Assembly: GCA_018713255.1 (NCBI GenBank)
Contig: DVFL01000019.1
Span: forward strand, 62,001 to 126,000
Direction of reading: 5' to 3'
DNA: 64,000 nt
Source of the DNA: Candidatus Cottocaccamicrobium excrementipullorum
Lineage (GTDB): Bacteria; Bacillota; Clostridia; Lachnospirales; Lachnospiraceae
The notes beneath the pieces were generated by a model that ran no database searches, was not told where the DNA came from, and worked only from the letters and a program-made list of their open reading frames with translations. Positions 27,567 to 36,112 of this stretch are shown piece after piece; position 1 is the first letter of the stretch, and every line of letters begins with the position of its first letter. The position numbers were made by a program, and so were the translations under genes.

Positions 27567-27596
27567 AATATATGGACAGCCAGCGAGAAATATTCC
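27567..27596 (-). promoter_or_regulatory. Sigma-E promoter of the spoIIIA operon
   Basis: GGAATATT (complement of 27589-27596), a 14-base spacer, then CATATATT (complement of 27567-27574). The -35 fits GKMATATW fully; the -10 fits CATACAMT at six of eight. It ends about 22 bases before the spoIIIAA ATG. Sigma-E control of spoIIIA is known in Bacillus. Confidence 0.7.
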
Positions 27597-27614
27597 CTTA
27601 ATTTTCTCCACGAA

Positions 27615-27643
27615 CGAAAAAGAGCCGGTCTTTTGACCAGCTC
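27615..27643 (-). terminator. Intrinsic terminator after rlmH
   Basis: On the minus strand GAGC-T-GGTC, loop AAAA, GACC-G-GCTC (one mismatch), then TTTTTCG. It separates the rlmH transcript from the spoIIIA operon. Confidence 0.85.
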
Positions 27644-27680
27644 ATCTTTTCTCATTATTCTCAGCTGCCATCAACTCGGC

Positions 27681-28160
27681 TTATTTATGATACGGCTCAT
27701 GATGAATAATCCGGTAGCTCCGGTAAATCTGTTCCAGCAGCACCACCCGCATCAGTTGGTGGGGAAATGTCATGGGAGAAAAACTAAGTTTAAAGTCTGC
27801 CCGTGACAGGACCTGAGAGGAAAGCCCCAAGGAACCGCCGATGATAAAAGCAATATGGCTGGTTCCTCTTATCCCCAGCTCCTCCAGTTTCTGGGAAAGG
27901 CTGAGGGAATCAAGCATTTTCCCCTCTATCGCCAGTGCGATCACATAAGCGTCCGTGGGAATCTTCTCCAGAATTCTCTGCCCTTCTTTTTCCTTAATCT
28001 GCTGCTCTAAGGCCGCTCCAGCTCCATCCGGAGTCTTTTCATCTGGTACCTGGATGATTTCCAGACGGCAGTAACGGCTCAGACGCTTGCTGTATTCCTT
28101 TACCGCCTCTTCAAAATATTTTTCCTTGATCTTGCCTACCGCAATTACTGTAATCTTCAT
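27681..28160 (-). CDS. rlmH: 23S rRNA pseudouridine-1915 N3-methyltransferase RlmH
   Basis: SPOUT methyltransferase that modifies pseudouridine 1915 in 23S rRNA. The N-terminus is MKITVIAVGKIKEKYF; the knot region has IAFIIGGSLGLS and the C-terminus LRVVLLEQIYRSYRI-type residues ending HHEPYHK. From the ATG at 28160 it is 159 residues, exactly the family length. It starts four bases after the response-regulator stop, with AAGAGG touching the ATG, so translation is probably coupled. Confidence 0.95.
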   Translation of the reverse strand: MKITVIAVGKIKEKYFEEAVKEYSKRLSRYCRLEIIQVPDEKTPDGAGAALEQQIKEKEGQRILEKIPTDAYVIALAIEGKMLDSLSLSQKLEELGIRGTSHIAFIIGGSLGLSSQVLSRADFKLSFSPMTFPHQLMRVVLLEQIYRSYRIIHHEPYHK

Positions 28161-28164
28161 CCTC

Positions 28165-28866
28165 TTACTTAACCCGGAAATAATAGCCGACGCCCCATTT
28201 GGTATGAACGTACTTGGGGTCGCTGGGACTTGGCTCAATCTTTTCTCTCAGCCGTCTTACATGCACATCAACCGTACGCACGTCTCCTGTGTCCAAAGCC
28301 TTGTTTCCCCACACTAAAGACAACAGAGCCTCCCGGCTGTAAACCTTGTTGGGATGGCAGACTAACAGTTCTAGAAGATCAAATTCCTTCGCCGTCAAAT
28401 TAATCTCCCTGTCTCCAATAAAGACGCGTCGGCCTTCAACATCCAGTTTAAGATCTCCTGCTGTCACTACTTTATTTTCCGGCTCAGCTGCTTTTTTATT
28501 TTTCTTGGCGCTGCGGCGCATAATGGCCTTAATCCTGGCTTTCACCTCCAGAATATTAAAGGGTTTAGTAATATAATCGTCTGCTCCGTACTCCAGCCCC
28601 AGGATTTTATCCATATCGCCGCCTTTTGCTGTCAGCATGATAATCGGCATCTCAGAGAATTCCCGGATGGCCTGGCACACTTCAAATCCGTCATGCTTAG
28701 GAAGCATCACATCCAGAAGCACCACATCGTATTCTTTCTCCCGAGCTTTTTCTATGGCTTCTTCTCCATCGTACACACAATCTACTTCATGTCCATCCTG
28801 CTCTAAACTGAAGCGGATGCCCTTTACAATTAATTTCTCATCATCAACTACTAAAATCCTGGCCAT
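28165..28866 (-). CDS. OmpR-family response regulator, WalR-like, without adjacent kinase
   Basis: Two-domain response regulator: receiver (1-120) with DDE at 8-10, phosphoacceptor Asp in YDVVLLDVMLPKHDG (about D52) and K in DDYITKPFN; winged-helix output (about 135-230) with RRVFIGDREINLTAKEFDLLELL and VRTVDVHVRRLREKIE. The receiver and output resemble WalR/YycF. No histidine kinase is adjacent: upstream (21 bases) is a ComEA-like gene, downstream is rlmH. In Bacillus and Staphylococcus rlmH closes the walRKHIJ locus, which supports a WalR origin but does not prove it. Confidence 0.85.
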   Translation of the reverse strand: MARILVVDDEKLIVKGIRFSLEQDGHEVDCVYDGEEAIEKAREKEYDVVLLDVMLPKHDGFEVCQAIREFSEMPIIMLTAKGGDMDKILGLEYGADDYITKPFNILEVKARIKAIMRRSAKKNKKAAEPENKVVTAGDLKLDVEGRRVFIGDREINLTAKEFDLLELLVCHPNKVYSREALLSLVWGNKALDTGDVRTVDVHVRRLREKIEPSPSDPKYVHTKWGVGYYFRVK

Positions 28867-28887
28867 CTTACACCTCTGTCTTTACAT

Positions 28888-29622
28888 TTATACCGTAATA
28901 TCATCCTTTATTTTTGCAAACGCGGCTTCTTTGATTCCAGATATCTGCATAATATCTTCGATCTTCTGGAAAGGTCCGTGCTCCTGGCGGTAAGCGATGA
29001 TATCCGCCGCTCTGGCCTCGCCAATCCCCTGAAGGGTCATCAGCTGCTCTTTTCCTGCAGTATTGATGTTTACCTTGGGCGCAGCAGTCTCTTGCTCAAA
29101 ACTGCCAGTCCCCCCTTCCGGCGCCGGGGCCGTGGCCGCCTCCTCTTTTGTCAGCACAGTAATCTTCATTCCGTCATAAATCTGGGCAGCCAAATTTAAA
29201 TATCCCTCATCTGCCTGGGGAAGAAACCCTCCCGCTGCCTCTACCGCCTGAAAGATTCTGCTTCCCTCCTCCAGCGTGTACACTCCGGGAGACTGCACAG
29301 CTCCGCTGATATGTACATAACAAAGAAGGGCCGGCGTCTCTGTCTGCGGCGCTTCCATTCCCCCAGATGGTCCTTCCGTGGATTCTCCATCCTCTGAACT
29401 CCCTTTCTGAGAAGAAACAGAGCCTTCTGCTTCTGATTCTCCAGAAAGCGTCGGGCTCTTCAGACTCTCCTTCTGTTCTTCCTCTGTCAGCAGGAAACTT
29501 TCCTGCTCCATCTCATTTAGGCCTCCCTCTTTCCAGCAGGTGCAGCTGTAGCAGATCCCTGCAGACACCATAAGGGCGGCAGTCATTATGACTTTCATCC
29601 ATTTTGATCGTAAATCAATCAT
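28888..29622 (-). CDS. ComEA-like helix-hairpin-helix protein
   Basis: Probable membrane-anchored DNA-binding protein. N-terminal helix (about 9-28, MKVIMTAALMVSAGICYS), a Ser/Glu/Gly-rich linker (about 35-95), an SLBB domain (LLCYVHISGAVQSPGVYTL and the following 45 residues), then two helix-hairpin-helix motifs (NINTAGKEQLMTLQGIGEARA and IEDIMQISGIKEAAF). ComEA binds incoming DNA during competence. The ATG at 29622 has AGGAGG five bases upstream, giving 244 residues. No ComEC or ComEB is in the window, so a competence role is only inferred. Confidence 0.85.
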   Translation of the reverse strand: MIDLRSKWMKVIMTAALMVSAGICYSCTCWKEGGLNEMEQESFLLTEEEQKESLKSPTLSGESEAEGSVSSQKGSSEDGESTEGPSGGMEAPQTETPALLCYVHISGAVQSPGVYTLEEGSRIFQAVEAAGGFLPQADEGYLNLAAQIYDGMKITVLTKEEAATAPAPEGGTGSFEQETAAPKVNINTAGKEQLMTLQGIGEARAADIIAYRQEHGPFQKIEDIMQISGIKEAAFAKIKDDITV

Positions 29623-29665
29623 GGCATCCTCCTGCTGCCAGGATACCATTCCAGCCTGTACTAAT

Positions 29666-29694
29666 ATTCTACCCGGAGAATGTATGAAAAACAA
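29666..29694 (-). promoter_or_regulatory. Promoter of the ComEA-like/RR/rlmH unit
   Basis: TTGTTT (complement of 29689-29694), a 17-base spacer, TAGAAT (complement of 29666-29671), about 40 bases before the ATG. Confidence 0.5.
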
Positions 29695-29808
29695 GTCATA
29701 TTTTCCTGCTTTTTTTCTTAAGAAACTCGCAGTTTTTCGTCACTTTCCAATAAGCCAGTCTCCCCTTGTCTCCTTTGGAGGCGGAAAACAGGTAAAGAGC
29801 CAGATCCG

Positions 29809-30240
29809 TCAGGAACGTTTAAATAAAATAATCCCCGCTACAGCCACCAGGGCTCCAACTGCTTTCTGCCACTGAAAACCGGCTTTCTCCACTCCCAGAA
29901 TGCCAAAAAGCTCAATAACATAGGCAACCACAATCTGAGAAACCACAATAATTAACGCCGCCTGAGCCGGGCCAAGACTGTCCATGCTTCGAATAACCGT
30001 ATAAGTAATCAAAGCTCCTAAAATTCCTCCTAACAGCATATACTTAGGCTCAACCTGCCAGAGTGCGGACAAGGGCTGTCTTCCCTGAATCAACCACATT
30101 ACCCCGCAGACTACAAAAGCAGAAAGCTGCACCCAGCCTGCTGCAGCCCAAATACTGCTTTGCTTTGTGACCTCTGTGTTCATCACTCCCTGAATGCTCA
30201 TCAGCGCCCCAGAAAGAAGGGCGATCAAAATTCCCGTCAT
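29809..30240 (-). CDS. DMT superfamily transporter (YdcZ/DUF606-type)
   Basis: Small membrane protein with five hydrophobic helices in 143 residues: ILIALLSGALMSIQGVMNT, WVQLSAFVVCGVMWLI, YMLLGGILGALITYTVI, AQAALIIVVSQIVVAYVIELFG and AVGALVAVAGIILF. Half-size DMT proteins of this type act as homo- or hetero-dimers. The substrate is unknown. It is divergent from the ThiE-like gene across a 216-base gap and has AAGGAG-type upstream sequence. Confidence 0.75.
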   Translation of the reverse strand: MTGILIALLSGALMSIQGVMNTEVTKQSSIWAAAGWVQLSAFVVCGVMWLIQGRQPLSALWQVEPKYMLLGGILGALITYTVIRSMDSLGPAQAALIIVVSQIVVAYVIELFGILGVEKAGFQWQKAVGALVAVAGIILFKRS

Positions 30241-30328
30241 TTTTCTTCTCCTTCCGCTTCACAGCCACTTCGGCTGTTTATGTTAGTTTGCGCCTGAACC
30301 CCCATTTTATTCCCCTATTCGCCAACAC

Positions 30329-30357
30329 TTGACAAGCCCCCCAAAACCCGCTATATT
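30329..30357 (+). promoter_or_regulatory. Sigma-A promoter of the ThiE-like gene
   Basis: Perfect TTGACA (30329-30334), a 17-base spacer and TATATT (30352-30357). The leader to the ATG at 30457 is about 93 bases and lacks the conserved TPP-riboswitch core. Confidence 0.75.
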
Positions 30358-30456
30358 TTCCTCATACTTCACTCGCCGGGCGCCGCTGGCTTTTCTTATA
30401 TCCCAGCATCCGGACAGGCGGCCTTTATTCGTGCAATCACAGCAGGAGGATACCCC

Positions 30457-31110
30457 ATGTTAAAGGAAAATGACCAGGACAGATTTGTCCTCGATTCCAT
30501 GAAAAATGAAAACACAGAAGATAATCTTTTGTACCGGCAGATCATTGCCGTAACTAACCGCCGGCTCTGCAGCCGTCCCTTTCTCCAGCAGATGGAGCGG
30601 GTGTGCAGCCTTCACCCCAGAGCAGTGATTCTCCGGGAAAAAGATCTGGAAGAAAGTCAGTATAAAGCTCTTGCTCAGGATGTGCTGAAAATCTGCAGGA
30701 GCTATCAGGTTCCCTGCATTCTTCACACTTTCTATCAGACCGCAAGAGAACTGGGAGTGAAAAAGATTCATCTCCCGCTCCCTCTCCTTCAATCTCTTCA
30801 AAAAAACGGAGCCGCCTGCAGCCCTTTGACTGATTTTGACACCATCGGCGTTTCCGTCCATTCTGTGGATGACGCAAAAGAAGCCCTCCGTCTGGGGGCT
30901 TCTTACGTCACTGCCGGTCATATTTTTGCTACAGGCTGCAAGCCGGGGCTTGCCCCCCGCGGGCTGGATTTTCTGGAACAGGTCTGTCAGGCCGTAACGA
31001 TTCCGGTATACGCCATCGGCGGAATTAAGGCAGACCCTGCCCAGCTGTCCCTTCTCCGGGAAAAGGGAGCCCAAGGAGGCTGTATCATGTCCGGCATGAT
31101 GCAGAGATAA
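30457..31110 (+). CDS. Thiamine phosphate synthase/TenI family protein
   Basis: TIM-barrel protein of the ThiE/TenI family. The family landmarks are IIAVTNRRLC, VILREKDLEE (pyrophosphate-binding Arg-Glu-Lys), CILHTFYQ, KIHLPLPLL, GVSVHSVDDAKEALRLGASYVTAGHIF and IPVYAIGGI. ThiE joins the pyrimidine and thiazole moieties of thiamine; TenI proteins are aromatases or of unknown role, and sequence alone does not separate them. No other thi gene lies nearby. AGGAGG is seven bases before the ATG. It is one of few plus-strand genes, convergent with folD with only nine bases between stops. Confidence 0.8.
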   Translation: MLKENDQDRFVLDSMKNENTEDNLLYRQIIAVTNRRLCSRPFLQQMERVCSLHPRAVILREKDLEESQYKALAQDVLKICRSYQVPCILHTFYQTARELGVKKIHLPLPLLQSLQKNGAACSPLTDFDTIGVSVHSVDDAKEALRLGASYVTAGHIFATGCKPGLAPRGLDFLEQVCQAVTIPVYAIGGIKADPAQLSLLREKGAQGGCIMSGMMQR

Positions 31111-31119
31111 GCAATCCAA

Positions 31120-31962
31120 TCAATCCATCCGAGAAAGGGCAGCTCTCACCAGATGAAGGGCCAGCACCGCCGTGGTCACTGCCCCTACGCCGCCGGGCAC
31201 AGGAGTAGCCATGGCGGCCTTATCGCCGATGGACTCAAAATCCACATCTCCGCAAAGCTTTCCGTTTTCATCCACATTAATTCCTACATCCAGCACAATC
31301 GCGCCCTCTCCCACAGCATCCTGATTCAGCATTTTCGCTTTTCCTGCTGCTGCAGCCAAAATCTGAGCATTTTTGCAGGTTTCATTTAGATTTTCCGTCT
31401 TCGTATGACAGATGGTAACCGTGGCGTTTTCTTTTAAAAACAGCATAGCCAGGGGTTTTCCCACCACCATGCTCCGGCCCACCACCGTTACTCGCTTTCC
31501 TGCAATGGGAATCTGGTTTACCTTCAGCATCTGAATAACTGCCTCTGCCGTACAGGGAGCAAATCCCGTTTCATCTCCTGCAAAAACCTTAGCAATATTT
31601 TCTGGTGAAATCCCGTCTACATCCTTTTGGGGATCAATGATTTTTTCAATGGCTTTCTCATCCAGATGTCTGGGAAGCGGCCGAAGAAGGAGAATGCCGT
31701 CAATTTCCGGATTTTCATTTATAGCCTTAAACTCTTTCTGAAAGCTCTCATTTTCAATCGTTTCTGGAAACACAAAAGAACGGCTTTCCAATCCAAAGCT
31801 TTCCAGCTTCTTCTTAGCTCCCCTCTCATAAGATAAATCATCCGGCCGTTCTCCCACCCGGACAATGGCCAGACAGGGAACCTTTCCCTTCAGTTTTTTT
31901 ATTTCCTGTTCTGCCTGCTCTTTGATCGCAGCAGATACCTGCGCTCCTTTTAATGCAATCAT
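31120..31962 (-). CDS. folD: Bifunctional methylene-THF dehydrogenase/cyclohydrolase
   Basis: Interconverts methylene-, methenyl- and formyl-tetrahydrofolate. YERGAKKKLESFG carries the catalytic Tyr/Lys region (family YxxxK), then ILLLRPLPRHLDE, DPQKDVDGISPENIAK and the dinucleotide motif VVGRSMVVGKPLAMLF. The C-terminus has TPVPGGVGAVTTAVL. The 280 residues are typical. It starts two bases after the fchA stop, so the two folate genes form one unit. Confidence 0.96.
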   Translation of the reverse strand: MIALKGAQVSAAIKEQAEQEIKKLKGKVPCLAIVRVGERPDDLSYERGAKKKLESFGLESRSFVFPETIENESFQKEFKAINENPEIDGILLLRPLPRHLDEKAIEKIIDPQKDVDGISPENIAKVFAGDETGFAPCTAEAVIQMLKVNQIPIAGKRVTVVGRSMVVGKPLAMLFLKENATVTICHTKTENLNETCKNAQILAAAAGKAKMLNQDAVGEGAIVLDVGINVDENGKLCGDVDFESIGDKAAMATPVPGGVGAVTTAVLALHLVRAALSRMD

Positions 31963-31964
31963 TT

Positions 31965-32606
31965 TTATCCTTTCTGCCGGGTAAGCTCCTTTAACACTTG
32001 ATCATAAATTTCATCTGCCAGAGCAGAGCCTTCTTTTACCATCCGGCCGGCACGATGGTTTAACTCTTCTGCCTTTTCCCGATTTTTCATAGAACCCGTA
32101 TTAATATACACGTTCATTACCGCACCAAGCAAGCCAGTACGCACCAGCTGAACTCCTACTCCTACATCGCTGACTGCCATCCGGCTTCCTTTTTCTCCCA
32201 GAGCCTTTAAAATTTTTAAAGCTTCCATGGCTTTTTCCATTACCTGGATGGGAACCAAAGTGGCCGCCAGAAGATTTTCCTCCATCACCTGCTCTTTATA
32301 AGCCTTCTCCTCCGATGTTTGAGAAGGCAGCCGGTAACAGGCAGCCAGAGGGGCAAACACTTCCTCATCCTTCGCCGCCAGGCGAAGAAATTCCCCTTTT
32401 ATGGCTTCCAGCTGCTCCAGAAGAAGCTTTATCTCTTCTTCCACTTCCTGGTACCGCTTTTTCCCGATGGTCAGATTAGCCACCATCTGTCCTAAGGCGC
32501 TGCCTAAAGCTCCTGCCAGGGCAGAAGCTCCGCCTCCGCCGGGAACAGGCGCCTTTGAGGACAACGTATCCAGAAACTCCTGTATGGTCTGCTGTTCTAC
32601 TGCCAT
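31965..32606 (-). CDS. fchA: Cyclodeaminase/cyclohydrolase family protein (FchA-like)
   Basis: Formiminotransferase-cyclodeaminase C-terminal domain family. It deaminates formimino-THF or hydrolyses methenyl-THF. The conserved N-terminal loop is SKAPVPGGGGASALAGALGS, followed by helices with MVANLTIGKKRY and VSDVGVGVQLVRTGLLGAVMNVYIN. At 213 residues it is the stand-alone bacterial size. GGGGG-type site before the ATG. Pairing with folD points to a one-carbon (formate/methenyl-THF) role; the exact reaction is inferred. Confidence 0.9.
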   Translation of the reverse strand: MAVEQQTIQEFLDTLSSKAPVPGGGGASALAGALGSALGQMVANLTIGKKRYQEVEEEIKLLLEQLEAIKGEFLRLAAKDEEVFAPLAACYRLPSQTSEEKAYKEQVMEENLLAATLVPIQVMEKAMEALKILKALGEKGSRMAVSDVGVGVQLVRTGLLGAVMNVYINTGSMKNREKAEELNHRAGRMVKEGSALADEIYDQVLKELTRQKG

Positions 32607-32656
32607 TTTTCTTCCCCCTCATCGAATCGTCTCATCTATATTTCCAAATTATCTCT

Positions 32657-33865
32657 TTACTCCGCTTTCACTGCCTTAAGAACGCGGGTCAGACGGGCGG
32701 TCATCTCATCAACATCCTTCTCTTCAATGATTAAAGGAGGAATGAAGCGAATCACATTGGTGCCAGCGCTGATTAAAACCAGCTTCTCCTTCAGCAGCGC
32801 ATCTGATACCACCGGGCCTACGGGAATTGAAAATTCCAGTCCCTGGATTAATCCCATTCCACGATGATCTGTCACCACAGGAAAGCTTTCTTTGATCTCC
32901 TCTAAACGCTTCCATAAATATTCGCCCATTTTTGCTGCATGAGCCGGAATCTCCCGCTCTTTAAACAAATCAAGAACCTTGGAAGCAGCCGCGCAGACAA
33001 AAGGATTTCCTCCATAAGTAGCGCCATGATCTCCGGGAACCATACAGGTAGACGCCTTTCCTCTGGCCAGGAATGCCCCTACAGGAACTCCGTTTCCTAA
33101 AGCTTTTGCCACCGTCATCACATCAGGCTTTACCCCGTAATTCTGCCAGGCAAACATTTTTCCGCTCCGTCCCATGCCGCACTGGATCTCATCCAGAATC
33201 AACAGAGCGTCATATTCATCACACAGCTTCCGCACCCCTTCCAGGAATTCCTTTTCAGCGGGATAAATTCCGCCCTCTCCCTGGATAGTCTCCATGATGA
33301 CTGCCGAAGTTTTTTCATTAAACAGCGCCTTTACGCTGTCCAGATTATTGAATTCGGCAAAGCGAATCCCGGGAATCAGAGGCTTAAAGGGTTCCTGGTA
33401 ATGATCATTTCCCGTCACTGACAAGGCTCCCATGCTCCTTCCATGAAAGGAATTGGCCATGGCAATTATCTCATGGTCATGCTTTCCATCCTTGTTGTAG
33501 CCATAGCGGCGGGCAATTTTTAAGGCTCCTTCTACTGCTTCTGTTCCGCTGTTGGTAAAAAACACCTTATCCATCTGGGAAGCGGCAAGAAGTTTTTCTC
33601 CTGCTTCAATAGAAGGAATATTGTAAAAATAATTAGAAACATGAAGAAGCTTTCCCGCCTGTTCCTGAATAGCTTTCGTAAATTCCGGATCTCCATACCC
33701 CAGCGCATTTACAGCGATTCCTGCATAGAAATCCAGATATTTCTCCCCGTCAGAATCATATAGGCAGATCCCTTCTCCCCGTTCAAATACTACCGGATAC
33801 CGATTATAAGTTTTATAAAAGGCAGCCTCGCCCTCTGCAATCCAATTTTCCTGAGATTTATTCAT
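32657..33865 (-). CDS. argD: Acetylornithine aminotransferase
   Basis: PLP enzyme converting N-acetylglutamate semialdehyde to N-acetylornithine. [20 protein letters not shown] binds PLP phosphate, [13 protein letters not shown] and [16 protein letters not shown] follow, and the Schiff-base lysine is in [11 protein letters not shown]. The 402 residues match ArgD. Its start overlaps argB by eight bases; AGAGGAG lies nine bases before the ATG. Confidence 0.95.
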   Translation of the reverse strand: MNKSQENWIAEGEAAFYKTYNRYPVVFERGEGICLYDSDGEKYLDFYAGIAVNALGYGDPEFTKAIQEQAGKLLHVSNYFYNIPSIEAGEKLLAASQMDKVFFTNSGTEAVEGALKIARRYGYNKDGKHDHEIIAMANSFHGRSMGALSVTGNDHYQEPFKPLIPGIRFAEFNNLDSVKALFNEKTSAVIMETIQGEGGIYPAEKEFLEGVRKLCDEYDALLILDEIQCGMGRSGKMFAWQNYGVKPDVMTVAKALGNGVPVGAFLARGKASTCMVPGDHGATYGGNPFVCAAASKVLDLFKEREIPAHAAKMGEYLWKRLEEIKESFPVVTDHRGMGLIQGLEFSIPVGPVVSDALLKEKLVLISAGTNVIRFIPPLIIEEKDVDEMTARLTRVLKAVKAE

Positions 33866-34766
33866 GATAATACCGCTCCTCTCTGGAATTTAAAATCGCC
33901 GTTCCAATTCCTTTATTCGTAAAGATCTCCAGAAGCAGGCAATGGGGAATCCTTCCATCCAGAATATGCACTCTGGATACTCCCTGATGAATGGCGTCAA
34001 TGCAGTTCTGAAGCTTGGGCAGCATGCCGCCGCCTAATCCTCCGCCGTCTACAAAAGCCTGGGCCTCATCTGCCGTCATTTCAGAAATCAAAGAATCCTT
34101 ATCAGAGAAATCCCGATAAACGCCTTCCACATCTGTGAGGAACGCCAGTTTTTCCGCCTTCATGGCCGTAGCAATAGCACAGGCCGCATCATCTGCATTA
34201 ATATTGTAAGACTGGTAATGTTCGTCAAACCCTACCGGGCAAATAATAGGAAGAAAATCCTTTTCCAAAAGATCATAAATAATCTTAGGATTAACCTCTT
34301 CTACCTCTCCCACAAAGCCAATATCTTCCCCGTTGGAAAATTTCTTTCTGCACTTTAACAAGGTACCGTCTTTTCCGCTGATGCCAACAGCTTTTACGCC
34401 CAGTTCATTCACCAGCTGAACCAGACTTTTGTTCACTTTATTCAGGACCATCTCAGCGATTTCCATGGTTTCCTCATCGGTCACCCGAAGGCCGTTGACA
34501 AATCGAGGCTCCATGCCCACCTTGCCTACCCAGCGGCTGATCTCCTTGCCGCCGCCGTGAACGATAATCGGCTTAAATCCTGTAAGCTTTAACAGCACCA
34601 CATCCTGAATCACCTGATGCTTCAGCGCCTCATCTACCATGGCGCTCCCGCCGTATTTTACCACAATAATTTTCCGGTTAAACCGCTGAATATAGGGCAG
34701 CGCCTCAATCAAAGTGGCTGCCTTCTGCATAATGATTGGATCCATCTCCATCTTTTTCACCTTCAT
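33858..34766 (-). CDS. argB: Acetylglutamate kinase
   Basis: Phosphorylates N-acetylglutamate, the committed arginine step. It shows the amino-acid kinase motifs [35 protein letters not shown] and [14 protein letters not shown]. The extended N-terminal helix ([17 protein letters not shown]) is typical of arginine-inhibited hexameric forms. The 302 residues are normal. It lies 24 bases after argJ. Confidence 0.96.
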   Translation of the reverse strand: MKVKKMEMDPIIMQKAATLIEALPYIQRFNRKIIVVKYGGSAMVDEALKHQVIQDVVLLKLTGFKPIIVHGGGKEISRWVGKVGMEPRFVNGLRVTDEETMEIAEMVLNKVNKSLVQLVNELGVKAVGISGKDGTLLKCRKKFSNGEDIGFVGEVEEVNPKIIYDLLEKDFLPIICPVGFDEHYQSYNINADDAACAIATAMKAEKLAFLTDVEGVYRDFSDKDSLISEMTADEAQAFVDGGGLGGGMLPKLQNCIDAIHQGVSRVHILDGRIPHCLLLEIFTNKGIGTAILNSREERYYHE

Positions 34767-34790
34767 CCTTTCCTGTCCTTCCGGCAGCCT

Positions 34791-36017
34791 TTATGACCGG
34801 TAGTCCGCATTAATTTTCACATAATCAAAGGTCAGATCACAGCCCCAGGCTGTCGCCTCGCACTGCCCCATCTTAATATCCGCCACAGCCCTGACTTCTG
34901 GCTGAGAAAGAATCTTTGTAGCCTCCTCCTCGCTGTAGTCAAGCGCCACGCCGTTCTGGATAATCTGAAGCTTTCCTGCCTTGCTTTCAAAGAACAAATC
35001 CACCTTCTCCGGATCAAATTCCGCACCAGAATATCCCATAGCGCAGAGAATCCGCCCCCAGTTGGCATCATGCCCAAAAATCGCCGCCTTTGTCAAGTTG
35101 GAGGTAATGACAGACTTAGCCAGGGTAACTGCCTGCTCCTTGCTCTCAGCTCCCACGATCTTTACCTCAAATAAAGCCGTACAGCCTTCTCCATCCCCTG
35201 CAATCTTCTTTGCCAGGGTTTCATTCACCAGATTCAGGGCCTGGCAGAAGGTATGGTAATCTTCTCCCTTCTCCCGAATTTCCGGATTTCCTGCCTGTCC
35301 GTTTGCCAAAAGCAGCACCGTGTCGTTGGTGGAAGTATCTCCATCCACGGAAATCATGTTATAGGTATCCTTCACATCTTCCCGGAGAGCTTCCAGCAAA
35401 AGTTCCTTGCTGATTGCCGCATCAGTGGTAACAAAGCTTAACATGGTGCACATGTTTGGGTGAATCATTCCGGACCCCTTGCACATTCCGCCGATAGTAA
35501 CGGTTTTTCCCCCGATCTCAAACTCCACTGCTGCTTCCTTATTTTTGGTGTCTGTGGTCATTATCGCTTTCGAAGCCGCCTCGCCTTTTTCCAGGCTGTG
35601 GCCCAGCTGAGGAGTCATGGCGCGGATTCCTGCACATACCCGCTCCATGGGAAGCTGCATTCCAATCACGCCGGTAGAAGCCACCAGCACAGAATCCCTA
35701 GAAATTCCCAGGGCTTCTCCCGCTGCCTGGGCCGTCTGTCTGCAGTAGTCCATTCCTTCTTGACCGGTACAGGCATTGGCTATTCCTGAATTAATCACCA
35801 CCGCATGGGCGTCCTTTCCGCTTTCCACTTGGTTTCTGTCCCATTTTACAGGAGCTGCTTTCACCACATTTGTGGTAAACGTTCCTGCCGTCCTGCAGGG
35901 AGACTGGCTGTAAATCATCGCCATATCCTCCCGATTTTGGTATTTAATCCCAGCCGCTGTGGATGCAGCCTCAAATCCTTTCGCGGCAGTAACACCGCCC
36001 TGAATCCTCTTGATCAT
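34791..36017 (-). CDS. argJ: Glutamate N-acetyltransferase/ornithine acetyltransferase
   Basis: Recycles the acetyl group from N-acetylornithine to glutamate (cyclic arginine pathway). The self-cleavage site is in MIHPNMCTMLSFVTTDA: Thr191 should become the N-terminal nucleophile of the beta chain. The residue before it is Cys rather than the common Ala. STGVIGMQLP and GDTSTNDTV are also present. The 408 residues are typical. AAGGAGG is ten bases before the ATG. With ArgJ present, no separate ArgA or ArgE is needed. Confidence 0.95.
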   Translation of the reverse strand: MIKRIQGGVTAAKGFEAASTAAGIKYQNREDMAMIYSQSPCRTAGTFTTNVVKAAPVKWDRNQVESGKDAHAVVINSGIANACTGQEGMDYCRQTAQAAGEALGISRDSVLVASTGVIGMQLPMERVCAGIRAMTPQLGHSLEKGEAASKAIMTTDTKNKEAAVEFEIGGKTVTIGGMCKGSGMIHPNMCTMLSFVTTDAAISKELLLEALREDVKDTYNMISVDGDTSTNDTVLLLANGQAGNPEIREKGEDYHTFCQALNLVNETLAKKIAGDGEGCTALFEVKIVGAESKEQAVTLAKSVITSNLTKAAIFGHDANWGRILCAMGYSGAEFDPEKVDLFFESKAGKLQIIQNGVALDYSEEEATKILSQPEVRAVADIKMGQCEATAWGCDLTFDYVKINADYRS

Positions 36018-36112
36018 TCTCGTCCATCCTCCTTTTCCTCAGCCATAAGGCAGCCTGACGCGCTGTCTTTTTCCAGCTCTTTTCACCTTCCGGCCGTCAG
36101 AACACATTCCCG

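Noticed and set aside
27681-27705. SCC-type attB site at the rlmH 3' end
   Set aside because: The end encodes YHK-stop and resembles the staphylococcal attachment core, but this follows from protein conservation. No cassette, ccr genes or direct repeats flank it.
30358-30456. TPP riboswitch before the ThiE-like gene
   Set aside because: The 93-base leader lacks the conserved CUGAGA core and the pyrophosphate-sensor arm of the thi box.
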